DNA of 64,000 bases from Acidimicrobiales bacterium (GTDB lineage Bacteria > Actinomycetota > Acidimicrobiia > Acidimicrobiales > Aldehydirespiratoraceae), in assembly GCA_041394245.1 (NCBI GenBank), contig JAWKIR010000004.1, positions 450,879-514,878 on the forward strand. Direction: 5' to 3'. Of this stretch, positions 8,663 through 16,948 are shown piece by piece (within the stretch, counting starts at the first letter, position 1; the number at the start of each line of letters is the position of its first letter). A model generated the notes under the pieces. That model had not been told where the DNA came from and searched no databases. It saw only the letters and a program-made list of their open reading frames with translations. The translations under genes and the position numbers were made by a program.

Positions 8663-10554
8663 GCGACGAACCCATCGAGACGCCCTATGGGGCGTGGCCG
8701 TCGCCGATCACGGCGGCGTCGCTCGTCGAGGGCGCGGTCGGGATCAGCGAAGCATCCGCCGACGGCGCCGACGTCTGGTGGGCCGAGTCGCGTCCGCAGG
8801 AGGGTGGCCGGACCGCCATCATGCGGTGGCGCGACGGTGAGGTGGTCGAGGTGACACCGGCCGATGCCAATGTGCGGACCCTCGTCCACGAATACGGCGG
8901 TGCGGGTTGGTGGGTCCACGGCGGTGCGCTCTTCCACGTCGACTTCGTCGACCAGCGTCTGCGTCGGGTCGACCCTGACGGGTCGGCCACCTTCCTGACC
9001 GACGAGCCGCCCATGCCGAGGGCCCACCGTTTCGCCGACGGTGTGGTCACGACAGATGGTCGGTGGGTCGTCTGTGTCCGCGAGCGCCACACCGACGAGG
9101 GCGTGATCAACGATCTCGCCGTGATCCCCACCGATGGCAGCGCCACGGTCGAGTCGCTCTGGCAGGGGAGCGACTTTGTGTCGTCGCCCCGGATCTCCGG
9201 CGACGGGACCCGACTCGCCTTCATCTCGTGGGACGACCCCGAGATGCCGTGGACCCGCACCCGGCTCCACGTCCACTCGTTCGACGAGGGTCGTCTCGGC
9301 GAGGAGATCCTCGTCCTCGACGGTGACCGTTCGTTCTGCGAGCCGGGCTGGGACGACGCGCGGCTCCTGGTGGTCGTCGACGACGACGAATGGTGGAACC
9401 TGCACGAGGTCGACGTGTCCTCGGGGCAGCTCCGGGTGGTGCTCGGCGGCCCCTTCGAGATCGCAACGCCGCCGTGGGTTTTCGGCATGCAGCGGTGGGC
9501 GGTCGCCGACGGTCGCATCGTGGCGGTGGCGGGGCTGCCGACCGGCGATGAACTGATCGTCGACGGACGGACCACCACGACCGTCGACTCGTCGATCGTG
9601 TCGCTGTCGGCCGGTCCCGCCGGGATCGTGGCGGTCGGTGCCGGGTACGACCACGACCCCGAGGTGATCCGGCTCCGCATGGGCGAGGGTGCGCTGCGAC
9701 GCGAGGTGATCCGTCCGAGCAAACCGCCGAGCTTCGAGCGGGGACTGCTGGTCGAGCCCGAATGGATCTCGTTCCCCACCGGGCCCGATGGCGGCGCAAC
9801 GGCCCATGGCCTCTTCTACGCCCCGACCAATCCCGGCCACGTCGGCCCCGCCGGTGAGAAGCCGCCCCTGCTGGTGCTCGCCCATGGCGGCCCCACCGCG
9901 CAGGCGCGCCGCCAACTCCAGACGGCGATCCTCTACTGGACCTCCCGGGGGATCGCCGTGGTCGATGTCGACTATCGCGGGTCGACCGGCTACGGCCGCT
10001 CCTTCCGGCAGGCCCTCGATGGCGAGTGGGGCATCGCCGATGTCGAGGACTGTGTGGCCGCGGCGACCCACCTCGCCGGTCGGGGCGACGCCGACCCGGA
10101 TCGTCTGATGATCCGGGGTGGCAGCGCCGGCGGCTTCACCGTGCTCAGCGCGCTCGCCTTCCACGACGTGTTCGCGGTCGGCGCCAGTCGCTACGGCGTG
10201 GCCGATCTCGAGGCGTTGGCCGCCGACACCCACAAGTTCGAAGCCCGGTACCTCGACGCGCTGGTGGGCCCCTATCCCGAGGCCAGGGCCGTCTACGAGG
10301 CGCGTTCGCCGATCAACCATGTCGACGGGCTGCGGGCCCCGATGATCGTGCTCCAGGGCGACGAGGACGCGATCGTGCCGCCGAACCAGTCGGAGATGAT
10401 CGTCGACGCGCTGAGGGCCAACGGGGTCGAAGTCGAGTACCTCCTGTTCGAGGGCGAACAGCACGGGTTCCGGAAGGCGGACCACATCGTGGCCGCCCTC
10501 GAGGCCGAGTTGCGGTTCTTCGGCCGGATCCTCGGGTTCGACCCGGTGGCCTGA
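8659..10554 (+). CDS. S9 family prolyl oligopeptidase-type peptidase
   Basis: This protein of about 631 aa has an N-terminal beta-propeller (residues 1-380) and a C-terminal alpha/beta-hydrolase domain. The nucleophile is in RGGSAGGFTVL at about residue 489, the acid in LQGDEDAIVPP at about 569 and the histidine in EGEQHGF at about 602. The family normally begins a few residues before TPYGAWPSPI, which is present here, yet no ATG, GTG or TTG exists in frame between the previous in-frame region and that motif. The only candidate is CTG at 8659, overlapping the upstream TGA as CTGA. The next ATG (8821) would remove about 54 conserved residues. The peptidase is probably cytoplasmic since no signal peptide is visible. 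Confidence 0.88.
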   Translation: MSDEPIETPYGAWPSPITAASLVEGAVGISEASADGADVWWAESRPQEGGRTAIMRWRDGEVVEVTPADANVRTLVHEYGGAGWWVHGGALFHVDFVDQRLRRVDPDGSATFLTDEPPMPRAHRFADGVVTTDGRWVVCVRERHTDEGVINDLAVIPTDGSATVESLWQGSDFVSSPRISGDGTRLAFISWDDPEMPWTRTRLHVHSFDEGRLGEEILVLDGDRSFCEPGWDDARLLVVVDDDEWWNLHEVDVSSGQLRVVLGGPFEIATPPWVFGMQRWAVADGRIVAVAGLPTGDELIVDGRTTTTVDSSIVSLSAGPAGIVAVGAGYDHDPEVIRLRMGEGALRREVIRPSKPPSFERGLLVEPEWISFPTGPDGGATAHGLFYAPTNPGHVGPAGEKPPLLVLAHGGPTAQARRQLQTAILYWTSRGIAVVDVDYRGSTGYGRSFRQALDGEWGIADVEDCVAAATHLAGRGDADPDRLMIRGGSAGGFTVLSALAFHDVFAVGASRYGVADLEALAADTHKFEARYLDALVGPYPEARAVYEARSPINHVDGLRAPMIVLQGDEDAIVPPNQSEMIVDALRANGVEVEYLLFEGEQHGFRKADHIVAALEAELRFFGRILGFDPVA

Positions 10555-10620
10555 CCGGGAGTGACGAATAACCCGCCGACCGAGTTGGCGGTGGGTCGGC
10601 CTACGGCGAGGATGTCGGAC

Positions 10621-12186
10621 ATGTCTCGAATTCTGGTGACCGAAACCATCGCCGAGTCCGGCCTCGACCGCCTCCGCGAGGCCGGTCACGATGTCGACGT
10701 GCAGCTCGATCTCGACCCGGCCGGGCTGCTCGAGGCGATCGTCGGCGCCCACGGTCTCATCATCCGTTCCGCCACCCAGGTGACCGCCGAGGTGCTGGCC
10801 GCAGCCGACTCGTTGATGGTCGTCGGACGGGCGGGCATCGGGCTCGACAACGTCGACGTCCCCGCCGCCACCGCGGCTGGAGTGATGGTCGCCAATGCGC
10901 CGCAGTCCAACATCATCTCCGCTGCGGAACACACGATGGCGCTCCTGCTCGCGCAGGCCCGCAATGTGCCCCAGGCCCACGCCGCGCTCGTCGCCGGTCG
11001 CTGGGAGCGCTCGAAGTGGGAGGGCGTGGAGCTCGCCGACAAGACACTCGGCATCGTCGGCCTCGGCCGGATCGGCAGCCTCGTCGCCCAGCGCGCCGCA
11101 GCCTTCGGGATGCGGCTGATCGCCCACGACCCGTTCGTGTCGGCCGACGCGGCCAAGAAGGCCAATGTCGAGCTCGTCGATCTCGAAACGCTCGTGTCCA
11201 CGGCCGACTTCCTGACCCTCCATCTGGCCAAGACCCCCGAGACGGCGGGGCTCATCGGCAAGGAGCTCCTCGCCAAGGCCAAGCCCAACCTGCGAGTCAT
11301 CAATGTGGCACGCGGTGGCATCATCGACGAGGCCGCGCTGGCCGAAGCCGCCCGCGAGGGTCGCATCGGCGGGGCGGCCATCGACGTGTTCGCCACCGAG
11401 CCGACCACCGAGTCGCCGCTGTTCGATGTGCCGAGCATCGTCGTCACCCCCCACCTCGGCGCCAGCACCGCAGAGGCGCAGGACAAGGCCGGCGTCACGA
11501 TCGCCGAGCAGGTCGGCCTGGCGCTGGCGGGGGAGTTCGTGCCGTTCGCGGTCAATGTCGATGCGGCCGAAGTGAGCGAGACCCTGCGGCCCTTCGTTCC
11601 CCTGGCCGAACATCTCGGCGCGATCTTCGGCGGTCTCGTCGCAACCGTCCCCGACACGATCGACGTCGAACTCCGCGGCGCGATCTCCAAGGACGACACC
11701 CGGATCGCGGTGCTCTCCGCGATCAAGGGTCTGCTGTCGGTGCACACCGGGACACCCGTGAGCTATGTGAACGCCCTCGATGTCGCCGCCGGTCGTGGTG
11801 TCGAGATCCGGACCATCACGGCGCCGGCGCAGGACCACGTCAACGTGATCCGCATCTCCGGCGGGGGTCATTCGGTCTCCGGGCGCCTGTCGGGCCTCGA
11901 CCAGAGTCACCGCATCTCCGAGCTCGACAACCACGCCCTCGACATCCACCCGAGCCCCCACATGCTCATCATCCGCAACCAGGATCAGCCCGGGATGGTC
12001 GGCGTCGTCGGCGCAACCCTCGGCGACGCCGGGATCAACATCTCCAACATGCACATCGGCGAGAGCGGCGACGGCGTCGAGGCGCTGATGGTCGTGTGCA
12101 CCAGTGCACCGGTTCCCACTGCCGTGCAGGACGCGCTGCGGAGCAACAGCAACGTGCGTTTCGTGAGGGCGATCACCGTCAGCTGA
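10621..12186 (+). CDS. serA: D-3-phosphoglycerate dehydrogenase
   Basis: This 521-aa NAD-dependent enzyme performs the first step of serine synthesis, oxidising 3-phosphoglycerate. It has the long actinobacterial architecture: catalytic and NAD domains (GIVGLGRIGSLVAQR, then NVARGGIIDEAAL and the His in TPHLGASTAEAQ), an intervening allosteric domain, and a C-terminal ACT domain starting around MLIIRNQDQPGMVGVVG that senses serine. The ATG at 10621 follows GAGGA by 8 nt; an in-frame ATG at 10612 and GTG at 10561 are alternatives. With nearby serC it forms a dispersed serine cluster. Confidence 0.95.
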   Translation: MSRILVTETIAESGLDRLREAGHDVDVQLDLDPAGLLEAIVGAHGLIIRSATQVTAEVLAAADSLMVVGRAGIGLDNVDVPAATAAGVMVANAPQSNIISAAEHTMALLLAQARNVPQAHAALVAGRWERSKWEGVELADKTLGIVGLGRIGSLVAQRAAAFGMRLIAHDPFVSADAAKKANVELVDLETLVSTADFLTLHLAKTPETAGLIGKELLAKAKPNLRVINVARGGIIDEAALAEAAREGRIGGAAIDVFATEPTTESPLFDVPSIVVTPHLGASTAEAQDKAGVTIAEQVGLALAGEFVPFAVNVDAAEVSETLRPFVPLAEHLGAIFGGLVATVPDTIDVELRGAISKDDTRIAVLSAIKGLLSVHTGTPVSYVNALDVAAGRGVEIRTITAPAQDHVNVIRISGGGHSVSGRLSGLDQSHRISELDNHALDIHPSPHMLIIRNQDQPGMVGVVGATLGDAGINISNMHIGESGDGVEALMVVCTSAPVPTAVQDALRSNSNVRFVRAITVS

Positions 12187-12196
12187 CCGCCTTCGC

Positions 12197-12202
12197 TACC
12201 CT
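12197..12202 (+). promoter_or_regulatory. -10 box TACCCT, leaderless start
   Basis: TACCCT lies 8 nt before the ATG at 12211. Confidence 0.45.
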
Positions 12203-12210
12203 CCTCCGGA

Positions 12211-13407
12211 ATGGAGCGGCGCGAAGCACTCATCACCGGAGTCGTTCTCGGTGTCCTCTGCGTGGTCATCGCCGTGGTGGTCGCCTACGGGCGCGCACAG
12301 GAGTCGCCGCTGGTGGCCGACGACGAGATGGCTTCCGACGGTGGGGTCGCCGACGGCGGTGTCGCCGACGAGTCCCTCGACGAGTTCGCGACGTTCGTCG
12401 ACGAGGCGATCGCGTTCGTGGAAGCGACCCGCGGCCGCCGGTTCGTCACAGAACCGAGGGTCGTCACCCTCAGCGAGGCGACGTTCGTCGCTCGGATTCG
12501 CGCCGATCTGTCGCAGGAACTCACCGAGGACCCGGAGGGCCTGGTGATGCTCAACGCCACCTATCGGGCGATGGGCCTGATCGGGCCCGACGACAGCGTC
12601 GACGAGGTCTACGGCCGATTCGGCGAGGCCGGCATCCTCGGCTTCTACGACCCGGAGACCGACGAGCTCGTCGTTCGCCAGCGCGACGAACTCTCGCTGC
12701 TGACCAAGTCGACCATCGTCCACGAACTCACCCACGCATTCGATGATCAGCACTTCGACCTCGACCGACCCGAGTACGACGACCGAACCGACGAGGTCGC
12801 GTGGGGATTCCGCGCGGTGGCGGAGGGGAGCGCCTCGTGGGTCGAAGCCGAGTGGAAGGCGACGCTGAGCGCCGCCGAGCGCGACGACCTCGCTCGCGAG
12901 GAGTTCAGCTTCGGCGACCCGGGGATCTTCAACCAGTTCGAGCTGTCGTTCCTCCTTCTCGAACTCTCGCCCTACGAGTACGGCGAGGTGTTCGTCGAGC
13001 ACCTGATCGACACCGGCGGCAATGCGGCACTCGACGAGGCACTCGAGGATCCTCCGATCACGAGCGAGCAGGTGATCTCTCCGGATCGCTACGACGCCGA
13101 GGAGGGTGCGATCGTCGTCGCTCCTCCTCCGGCTGACGGTGAGATCGTCTACTCGGGGTTGGGCGGTCAGGTCCTGATCGACTCGTTGTTCACGGGCGTC
13201 GGGCTCATTCTCGACTTCGAGTGGGGCGGTGACCAGCTCGTGGTGTGGACGGCCGACGGTCGCAGCTGCATGCGCTGGGACATCCAGTCCGAGGACGGGG
13301 AGACCTACGGTGTCGAGAGCGCCTTCGGCGACTGGGCGTCGCGCATCGGTGGTGCCGATGTGTCGCCGCTCGACGAACGAACCGTGCGCGTCGAACGCTG
13401 CGTCTGA
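12211..13407 (+). CDS. Membrane-anchored HExxH metallopeptidase-like protein
   Basis: This 398-aa protein has one N-terminal membrane segment (ITGVVLGVLCVVIAVVVAYG, about residues 8-27), so most of it is likely outside the membrane. A zinc-binding HELTH sequence is present at residues 171-175 in STIVHELTHAFDDQHF, and a downstream glutamate in VAEGSASWVEAEW (about residue 204) is a plausible third ligand, as in gluzincins. The rest is acidic and has no domain I recognise. The role as a peptidase is inferred from the motif alone. It follows serA by 24 bp but has its own TACCCT box. Confidence 0.75.
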   Translation: MERREALITGVVLGVLCVVIAVVVAYGRAQESPLVADDEMASDGGVADGGVADESLDEFATFVDEAIAFVEATRGRRFVTEPRVVTLSEATFVARIRADLSQELTEDPEGLVMLNATYRAMGLIGPDDSVDEVYGRFGEAGILGFYDPETDELVVRQRDELSLLTKSTIVHELTHAFDDQHFDLDRPEYDDRTDEVAWGFRAVAEGSASWVEAEWKATLSAAERDDLAREEFSFGDPGIFNQFELSFLLLELSPYEYGEVFVEHLIDTGGNAALDEALEDPPITSEQVISPDRYDAEEGAIVVAPPPADGEIVYSGLGGQVLIDSLFTGVGLILDFEWGGDQLVVWTADGRSCMRWDIQSEDGETYGVESAFGDWASRIGGADVSPLDERTVRVERCV

Positions 13408-13422
13408 CCCGGTGTGGCGTCG

Positions 13423-13803
13423 CTACCGCTTCGCCCGGCGGAAACCATCGGCTTCGGCGTCGGATTCGGCGGCGTAGCAGCGCTCGGGGACCGTGCGGTC
13501 GTAGGACAGACCGCCGGGCACGTGGAAGATGCCGGAGTCGGCGTTGCCCTTGATGGGATGGGTCAGCGGGCATTCGCCGTCGACGGGTTCGACCCATCGC
13601 TGGGCGGGCGTGGACGCCGCCACGAACTGGACGGGACCGGTCCGCTTCTCGGCCGACACCGTCGCCACCAGCGGCGGCCAACTGGCCTGGCCGGTGACCT
13701 CGGGCGCCTTCGCCCCGCGCAGGGCACGGACGGCCCCGACGGCGACGCCGACGACGGTGCCGACCTTCAACACGTTGGCGAGTCGTTTGACGAGATCAGG
13801 CAT
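13423..13803 (-). CDS. Sunset domain-containing small protein
   Basis: This 126-aa protein begins MPDLVKRLANVLK, has a short hydrophobic segment VGTVVGVAVGAVRAL, and ends with a cysteine-containing module: CPLTHPIKGNADSGIFHVPG, then SYDRTVPERCYA and ADGFRRAKR. This C-terminal pattern is what NCBI calls the sunset domain, found at the ends of many actinobacterial proteins; its role is unknown. The frame is open to 13950, but the ATG at 13803 gives a complete protein. Its stop lies 15 bp from the stop of the convergent HExxH gene. Confidence 0.8.
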   Translation of the reverse strand: MPDLVKRLANVLKVGTVVGVAVGAVRALRGAKAPEVTGQASWPPLVATVSAEKRTGPVQFVAASTPAQRWVEPVDGECPLTHPIKGNADSGIFHVPGGLSYDRTVPERCYAAESDAEADGFRRAKR

Positions 13804-13862
13804 CGGGGGCTCCCTTGCGAACGCCGCCTCCCGGCGACGGCGAGTCCCCGAACCGTACCCGC

Positions 13863-16184
13863 TCAGAGGTCGACGGCGCCGAGCCGATCGAGGGTCGTCA
13901 GGTCGTTCACCTGCAGACGGGCCGGACCGGAACCACCGAGCCAACCCCACGGGGAGCTGACGGTCCAGAGCTCACCATCGGGCAGGACGATCGAGCGGCG
14001 GATCTGGGGGACGCCGTCACCGATCGGCCAACAGGAGACGATCGTGCCCTCGGCCTCGAGGCCGATACGGACAGCCTCCTCGGCCAGCCACGGCTCGTCG
14101 TAGCATTCGTAGCCGGTGGCCGAGCGGGTCTCCCCCTCCTCGCAGTCGAGGATCAGGCTGTATTCGTCGGTGACCATGTATTCGAGCTCGCTCTGGAACT
14201 CGCCCTCGTCGACGTTCGGGAGTTCGTCGTCGGTGATGACACGGCAGTCGGTCTGGCCGGTCTGGACGGTCTCGTCGACGTGATCGAACCGGCCGACCTC
14301 GGTGATGGTCGACCCCTCGATCCGCAGGAGGACGACGCCGGCCCACTGCTCACCGCGGTCCCAGGTGCTGATCGGGATGACGGCGAGGTTCTCGGGTGCC
14401 CACCAGAGGAACGCGTGGGTGTCCCAGCCGATGTCGTTCCAACCGTCGGGACCGACCCAGGTGGCGACCTCCTGCGGGTTGGCGAGGTCGTTGACGTCGA
14501 ACAGCGAGACCTTCGAGCCGGTGACCTGACCGGTCTGCTCGTCGGCATCACTGCCCACGCCGATCACGAGACCGTCGCCGATCGGGTGCAGGTAGCTCGA
14601 GAAGCCGGGGATCTTCAGCTCGCCGCGCACCACCGGATCCGTCGGGTCGCTGAGGTCGAGGGTGTAGAGCGGGTCGACCTGGCGGAACGTCACGACATAG
14701 CCGACGTCTCCCTGGAACCGGACCGACTGCACGGCCTCACCGTTGCCCATGTCGCCGACCGAGCCGACCTCGACCAGTTCGTCGCCCTCTTCCTTCAGAA
14801 CCCGGACGAAGGACTCCGACGTCTCGTCCCAGTTGTTGCCGGTCGTGGTGACGACCCGGAGATGGCCGTCGTACTCGCTGAACGAGTAGCTGTCGCGAAC
14901 GAGACCGTCGACCGAACCGCTGGCGGTGTAAGCCGCCGATGTGTCGGAGGCGATGTCGAAGCGGTGGATCGATGTCGTGACGTTCTCGACGATCTGTTCG
15001 CGGGCGGCGTCGACCGTGTCGAGGTCGAACCAGGACGTCGTGGCCACGTAGACCGATTCCGTCGACGCGTAGACGACCTCACCCGGTGCCAGTACCGACG
15101 ATGTGGTGGTCGGATCGATCGTGCCGTCGACGGCGACGGTCAGCACCGAGAGGACACCGAAGCCGGCGAACTCGGTGGGGGCGTGGACCTGCTCGCACGG
15201 GACGAGGAGGCCGTCGCCGGTCTGGGCGCCGTTGGCGTCGAGCAGCGTGTAGGAGGGGAGCCAGTCGGTCAGTTCGGAGTCGAGGATCGCCTCGCGATTG
15301 CTCTGCTCGGCCCGGTCCTCGCCGGCTTCTCCCTGCGGGAAGACGAACGGGAAGTTGTACTGCGGGTTCGAGCGCACGATGATGCGCGCCGTGCCGTCGA
15401 CGGCACGGGCGCTGACATAGTCGCCCTCGGCCGCGAGCGTCTCGAGGATCCGAGGCGTGTCGCCGTCGACCGTGATGCGGGTGATCGTCGTGCGGCTACC
15501 GCCGGAGGGGTAGGGCCCGACGACGGCGGCGTCGGAGGCGACGTCGTCGACGATCCCGACCTCGTTCCAGCCCTGGTTGACCAGCAGCAGGTTGTCGCCG
15601 TCGATGAACAGTTCGGCCCGGTCACCCTGCGGCACGACGACGGTGCCGACGACCGCACGGGTGGCGACGTCGACGATGACGAGTTCGTTGTTGGCGACGA
15701 TGTAGACCCGCTCGCCGTCGGTCTTCACCACGTCGGCTTCGTCGACACCCGACTCCTGGATGTTGGTGCCGGAGAAGTCGACCCCCTCCGTGAGATCCGC
15801 GCCGTCACCGCCCTGTGCGGGCACCGTGGTGGCGGGCGCCGCTTCGGCCGAAACCGAGCCGTCCGAGTCGTCGACGGCGTTGGCGCCCGCCATGTCGTCG
15901 GCCATGGCGACCGGGCCGTCGACGGGCCACCAGCCGCCGTACCAGCCGTCGTCGAATCCCCACGGGCCAACCCGTTCGGCGCCTTCCGAGCGGAGGTGGT
16001 CGAGCAGTGTGTCGCAGCTGTCGAAGCCCGACAGGGCGCTCGTGAGTTGGACGTCGTCGCCGCCGATCTCGACGACGATGTCGTCGCCACCGGGGGGTCG
16101 GCCGTCCGAGGAAAGCGCGTCGTCGGTGCCACAGGCGCCGGCGAGCAGGCCGACGGCCGCCAGGGTGGTCAGGACTCTACGCAT
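13863..16184 (-). CDS. Secreted beta-propeller domain lipoprotein (PF09826-like)
   Basis: This 773-aa protein starts with a lipoprotein signal (MRRVLTTLAAVGLLAGACGT; cysteine after AGA). The mature part has many repeated blade-like strands, for example VDEADVVKTDGERVYIVANN, which is a hallmark of the beta-propeller family PF09826. Later blades include LYTLDLSDPTDPVVRGELKI and SSYLHPIGDGLVIGVG. An acidic 100-residue stretch separates the signal from the propeller. Such proteins are thought to be cell-surface binding scaffolds, but no ligand is known. The much longer upstream frame has no function, and the ATG at 16184 is supported by the signal peptide. It follows leuD by 92 bp on the same strand. 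Confidence 0.88.
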   Translation of the reverse strand: MRRVLTTLAAVGLLAGACGTDDALSSDGRPPGGDDIVVEIGGDDVQLTSALSGFDSCDTLLDHLRSEGAERVGPWGFDDGWYGGWWPVDGPVAMADDMAGANAVDDSDGSVSAEAAPATTVPAQGGDGADLTEGVDFSGTNIQESGVDEADVVKTDGERVYIVANNELVIVDVATRAVVGTVVVPQGDRAELFIDGDNLLLVNQGWNEVGIVDDVASDAAVVGPYPSGGSRTTITRITVDGDTPRILETLAAEGDYVSARAVDGTARIIVRSNPQYNFPFVFPQGEAGEDRAEQSNREAILDSELTDWLPSYTLLDANGAQTGDGLLVPCEQVHAPTEFAGFGVLSVLTVAVDGTIDPTTTSSVLAPGEVVYASTESVYVATTSWFDLDTVDAAREQIVENVTTSIHRFDIASDTSAAYTASGSVDGLVRDSYSFSEYDGHLRVVTTTGNNWDETSESFVRVLKEEGDELVEVGSVGDMGNGEAVQSVRFQGDVGYVVTFRQVDPLYTLDLSDPTDPVVRGELKIPGFSSYLHPIGDGLVIGVGSDADEQTGQVTGSKVSLFDVNDLANPQEVATWVGPDGWNDIGWDTHAFLWWAPENLAVIPISTWDRGEQWAGVVLLRIEGSTITEVGRFDHVDETVQTGQTDCRVITDDELPNVDEGEFQSELEYMVTDEYSLILDCEEGETRSATGYECYDEPWLAEEAVRIGLEAEGTIVSCWPIGDGVPQIRRSIVLPDGELWTVSSPWGWLGGSGPARLQVNDLTTLDRLGAVDL

Positions 16185-16276
16185 GGGGCTCTCCGGTCGA
16201 AGAAGGGGGATCGAATCGTCAGCTATGACGACGCGCCCGATCGAGCGGTTCCCGATCTCGTCCAGAAAAGTTCGCG

Positions 16277-16867
16277 TCAGCTGGTGGGGAGCCAGGGACG
16301 GCGCGATGCCTCGTACTCGTCGATGTCGGACTCGTACCGAAGCGTGAGGCCGATGTCGTCGAGTCCCTCGAGGAATCGCTCCTGGGTCGAGTCGTCGAGC
16401 GGGAAGGTCGTTTCGAGGCCCGCCGCGGGGGCTTCGACGGTGCGGCGCTCGACATCGATGGTGATCTCGAGGGTGGGATCCGCCTCGACGGCCCGCATCA
16501 GGGCGACGTTGAAGTCGGCGTCGACCGTGACCGGGACGAGCCCGTTCTTCGTGCAGTTGTTGCGGAAGATGTCGGCGAAGCGGGGCGAGATCACGGCATC
16601 GAACCCGTACTGCTGGATGGCCCACACCGCGTGTTCACGGGAGGATCCGGTGCCGAAGTTCAGGCCACCGATGAGGATGTTGGCGCCCGCGTACTCCTCC
16701 TTGTTCAGGACGAAGTCGCGGTCGTCGCGCCATTCCGAGAACAATCCCTTCTCGAACCCGGTCCGCTCGACCCGCTTGAGCCAGTCGGACGGGATGATCT
16801 GGTCGGTGTCGACGTCGGTCCGGTCGAGCGGGACCGCAGTCCCCGTGACGATGCGTACAGCTTTCAT
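16277..16867 (-). CDS. leuD: 3-isopropylmalate dehydratase small subunit
   Basis: This 196-aa subunit pairs with LeuC to isomerise 2- to 3-isopropylmalate, and in this genome probably also citramalate-derived intermediates. It shows DTDQIIPSDWLKRVERTGFE and the substrate-loop motif NFGTGSSREHAVWA, both diagnostic. Length is normal. The start at 16867 has AAAGGA about 10 nt before it. It lies 81 bp downstream of leuC, and a long hairpin fills the gap. Confidence 0.96.
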   Translation of the reverse strand: MKAVRIVTGTAVPLDRTDVDTDQIIPSDWLKRVERTGFEKGLFSEWRDDRDFVLNKEEYAGANILIGGLNFGTGSSREHAVWAIQQYGFDAVISPRFADIFRNNCTKNGLVPVTVDADFNVALMRAVEADPTLEITIDVERRTVEAPAAGLETTFPLDDSTQERFLEGLDDIGLTLRYESDIDEYEASRRPWLPTS

Positions 16868-16883
16868 GATGTGTGCGTCCTTT

Positions 16884-16938
16884 CCGAAATTCGGGTGAGT
16901 TGACCCGATTTCTTCGGGTCAACTCGCCTTAATTTCGG
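16884..16938. repeat. Long hairpin between leuC and leuD
   Basis: An inner stem pairs 16894-16908 with 16914-16928 (15 bp including one G-U pair) around a 5-nt loop. An outer stem pairs CCGAAATT (16884-16891) with AATTTCGG (16931-16938), leaving a 2x2 internal mismatch. It fills most of the 81-bp gap in the leuCD mRNA. No T-tract is present, so RNA processing or differential stability is more likely than termination. Confidence 0.75.
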
Positions 16939-16948
16939 GGTGGTGGGG

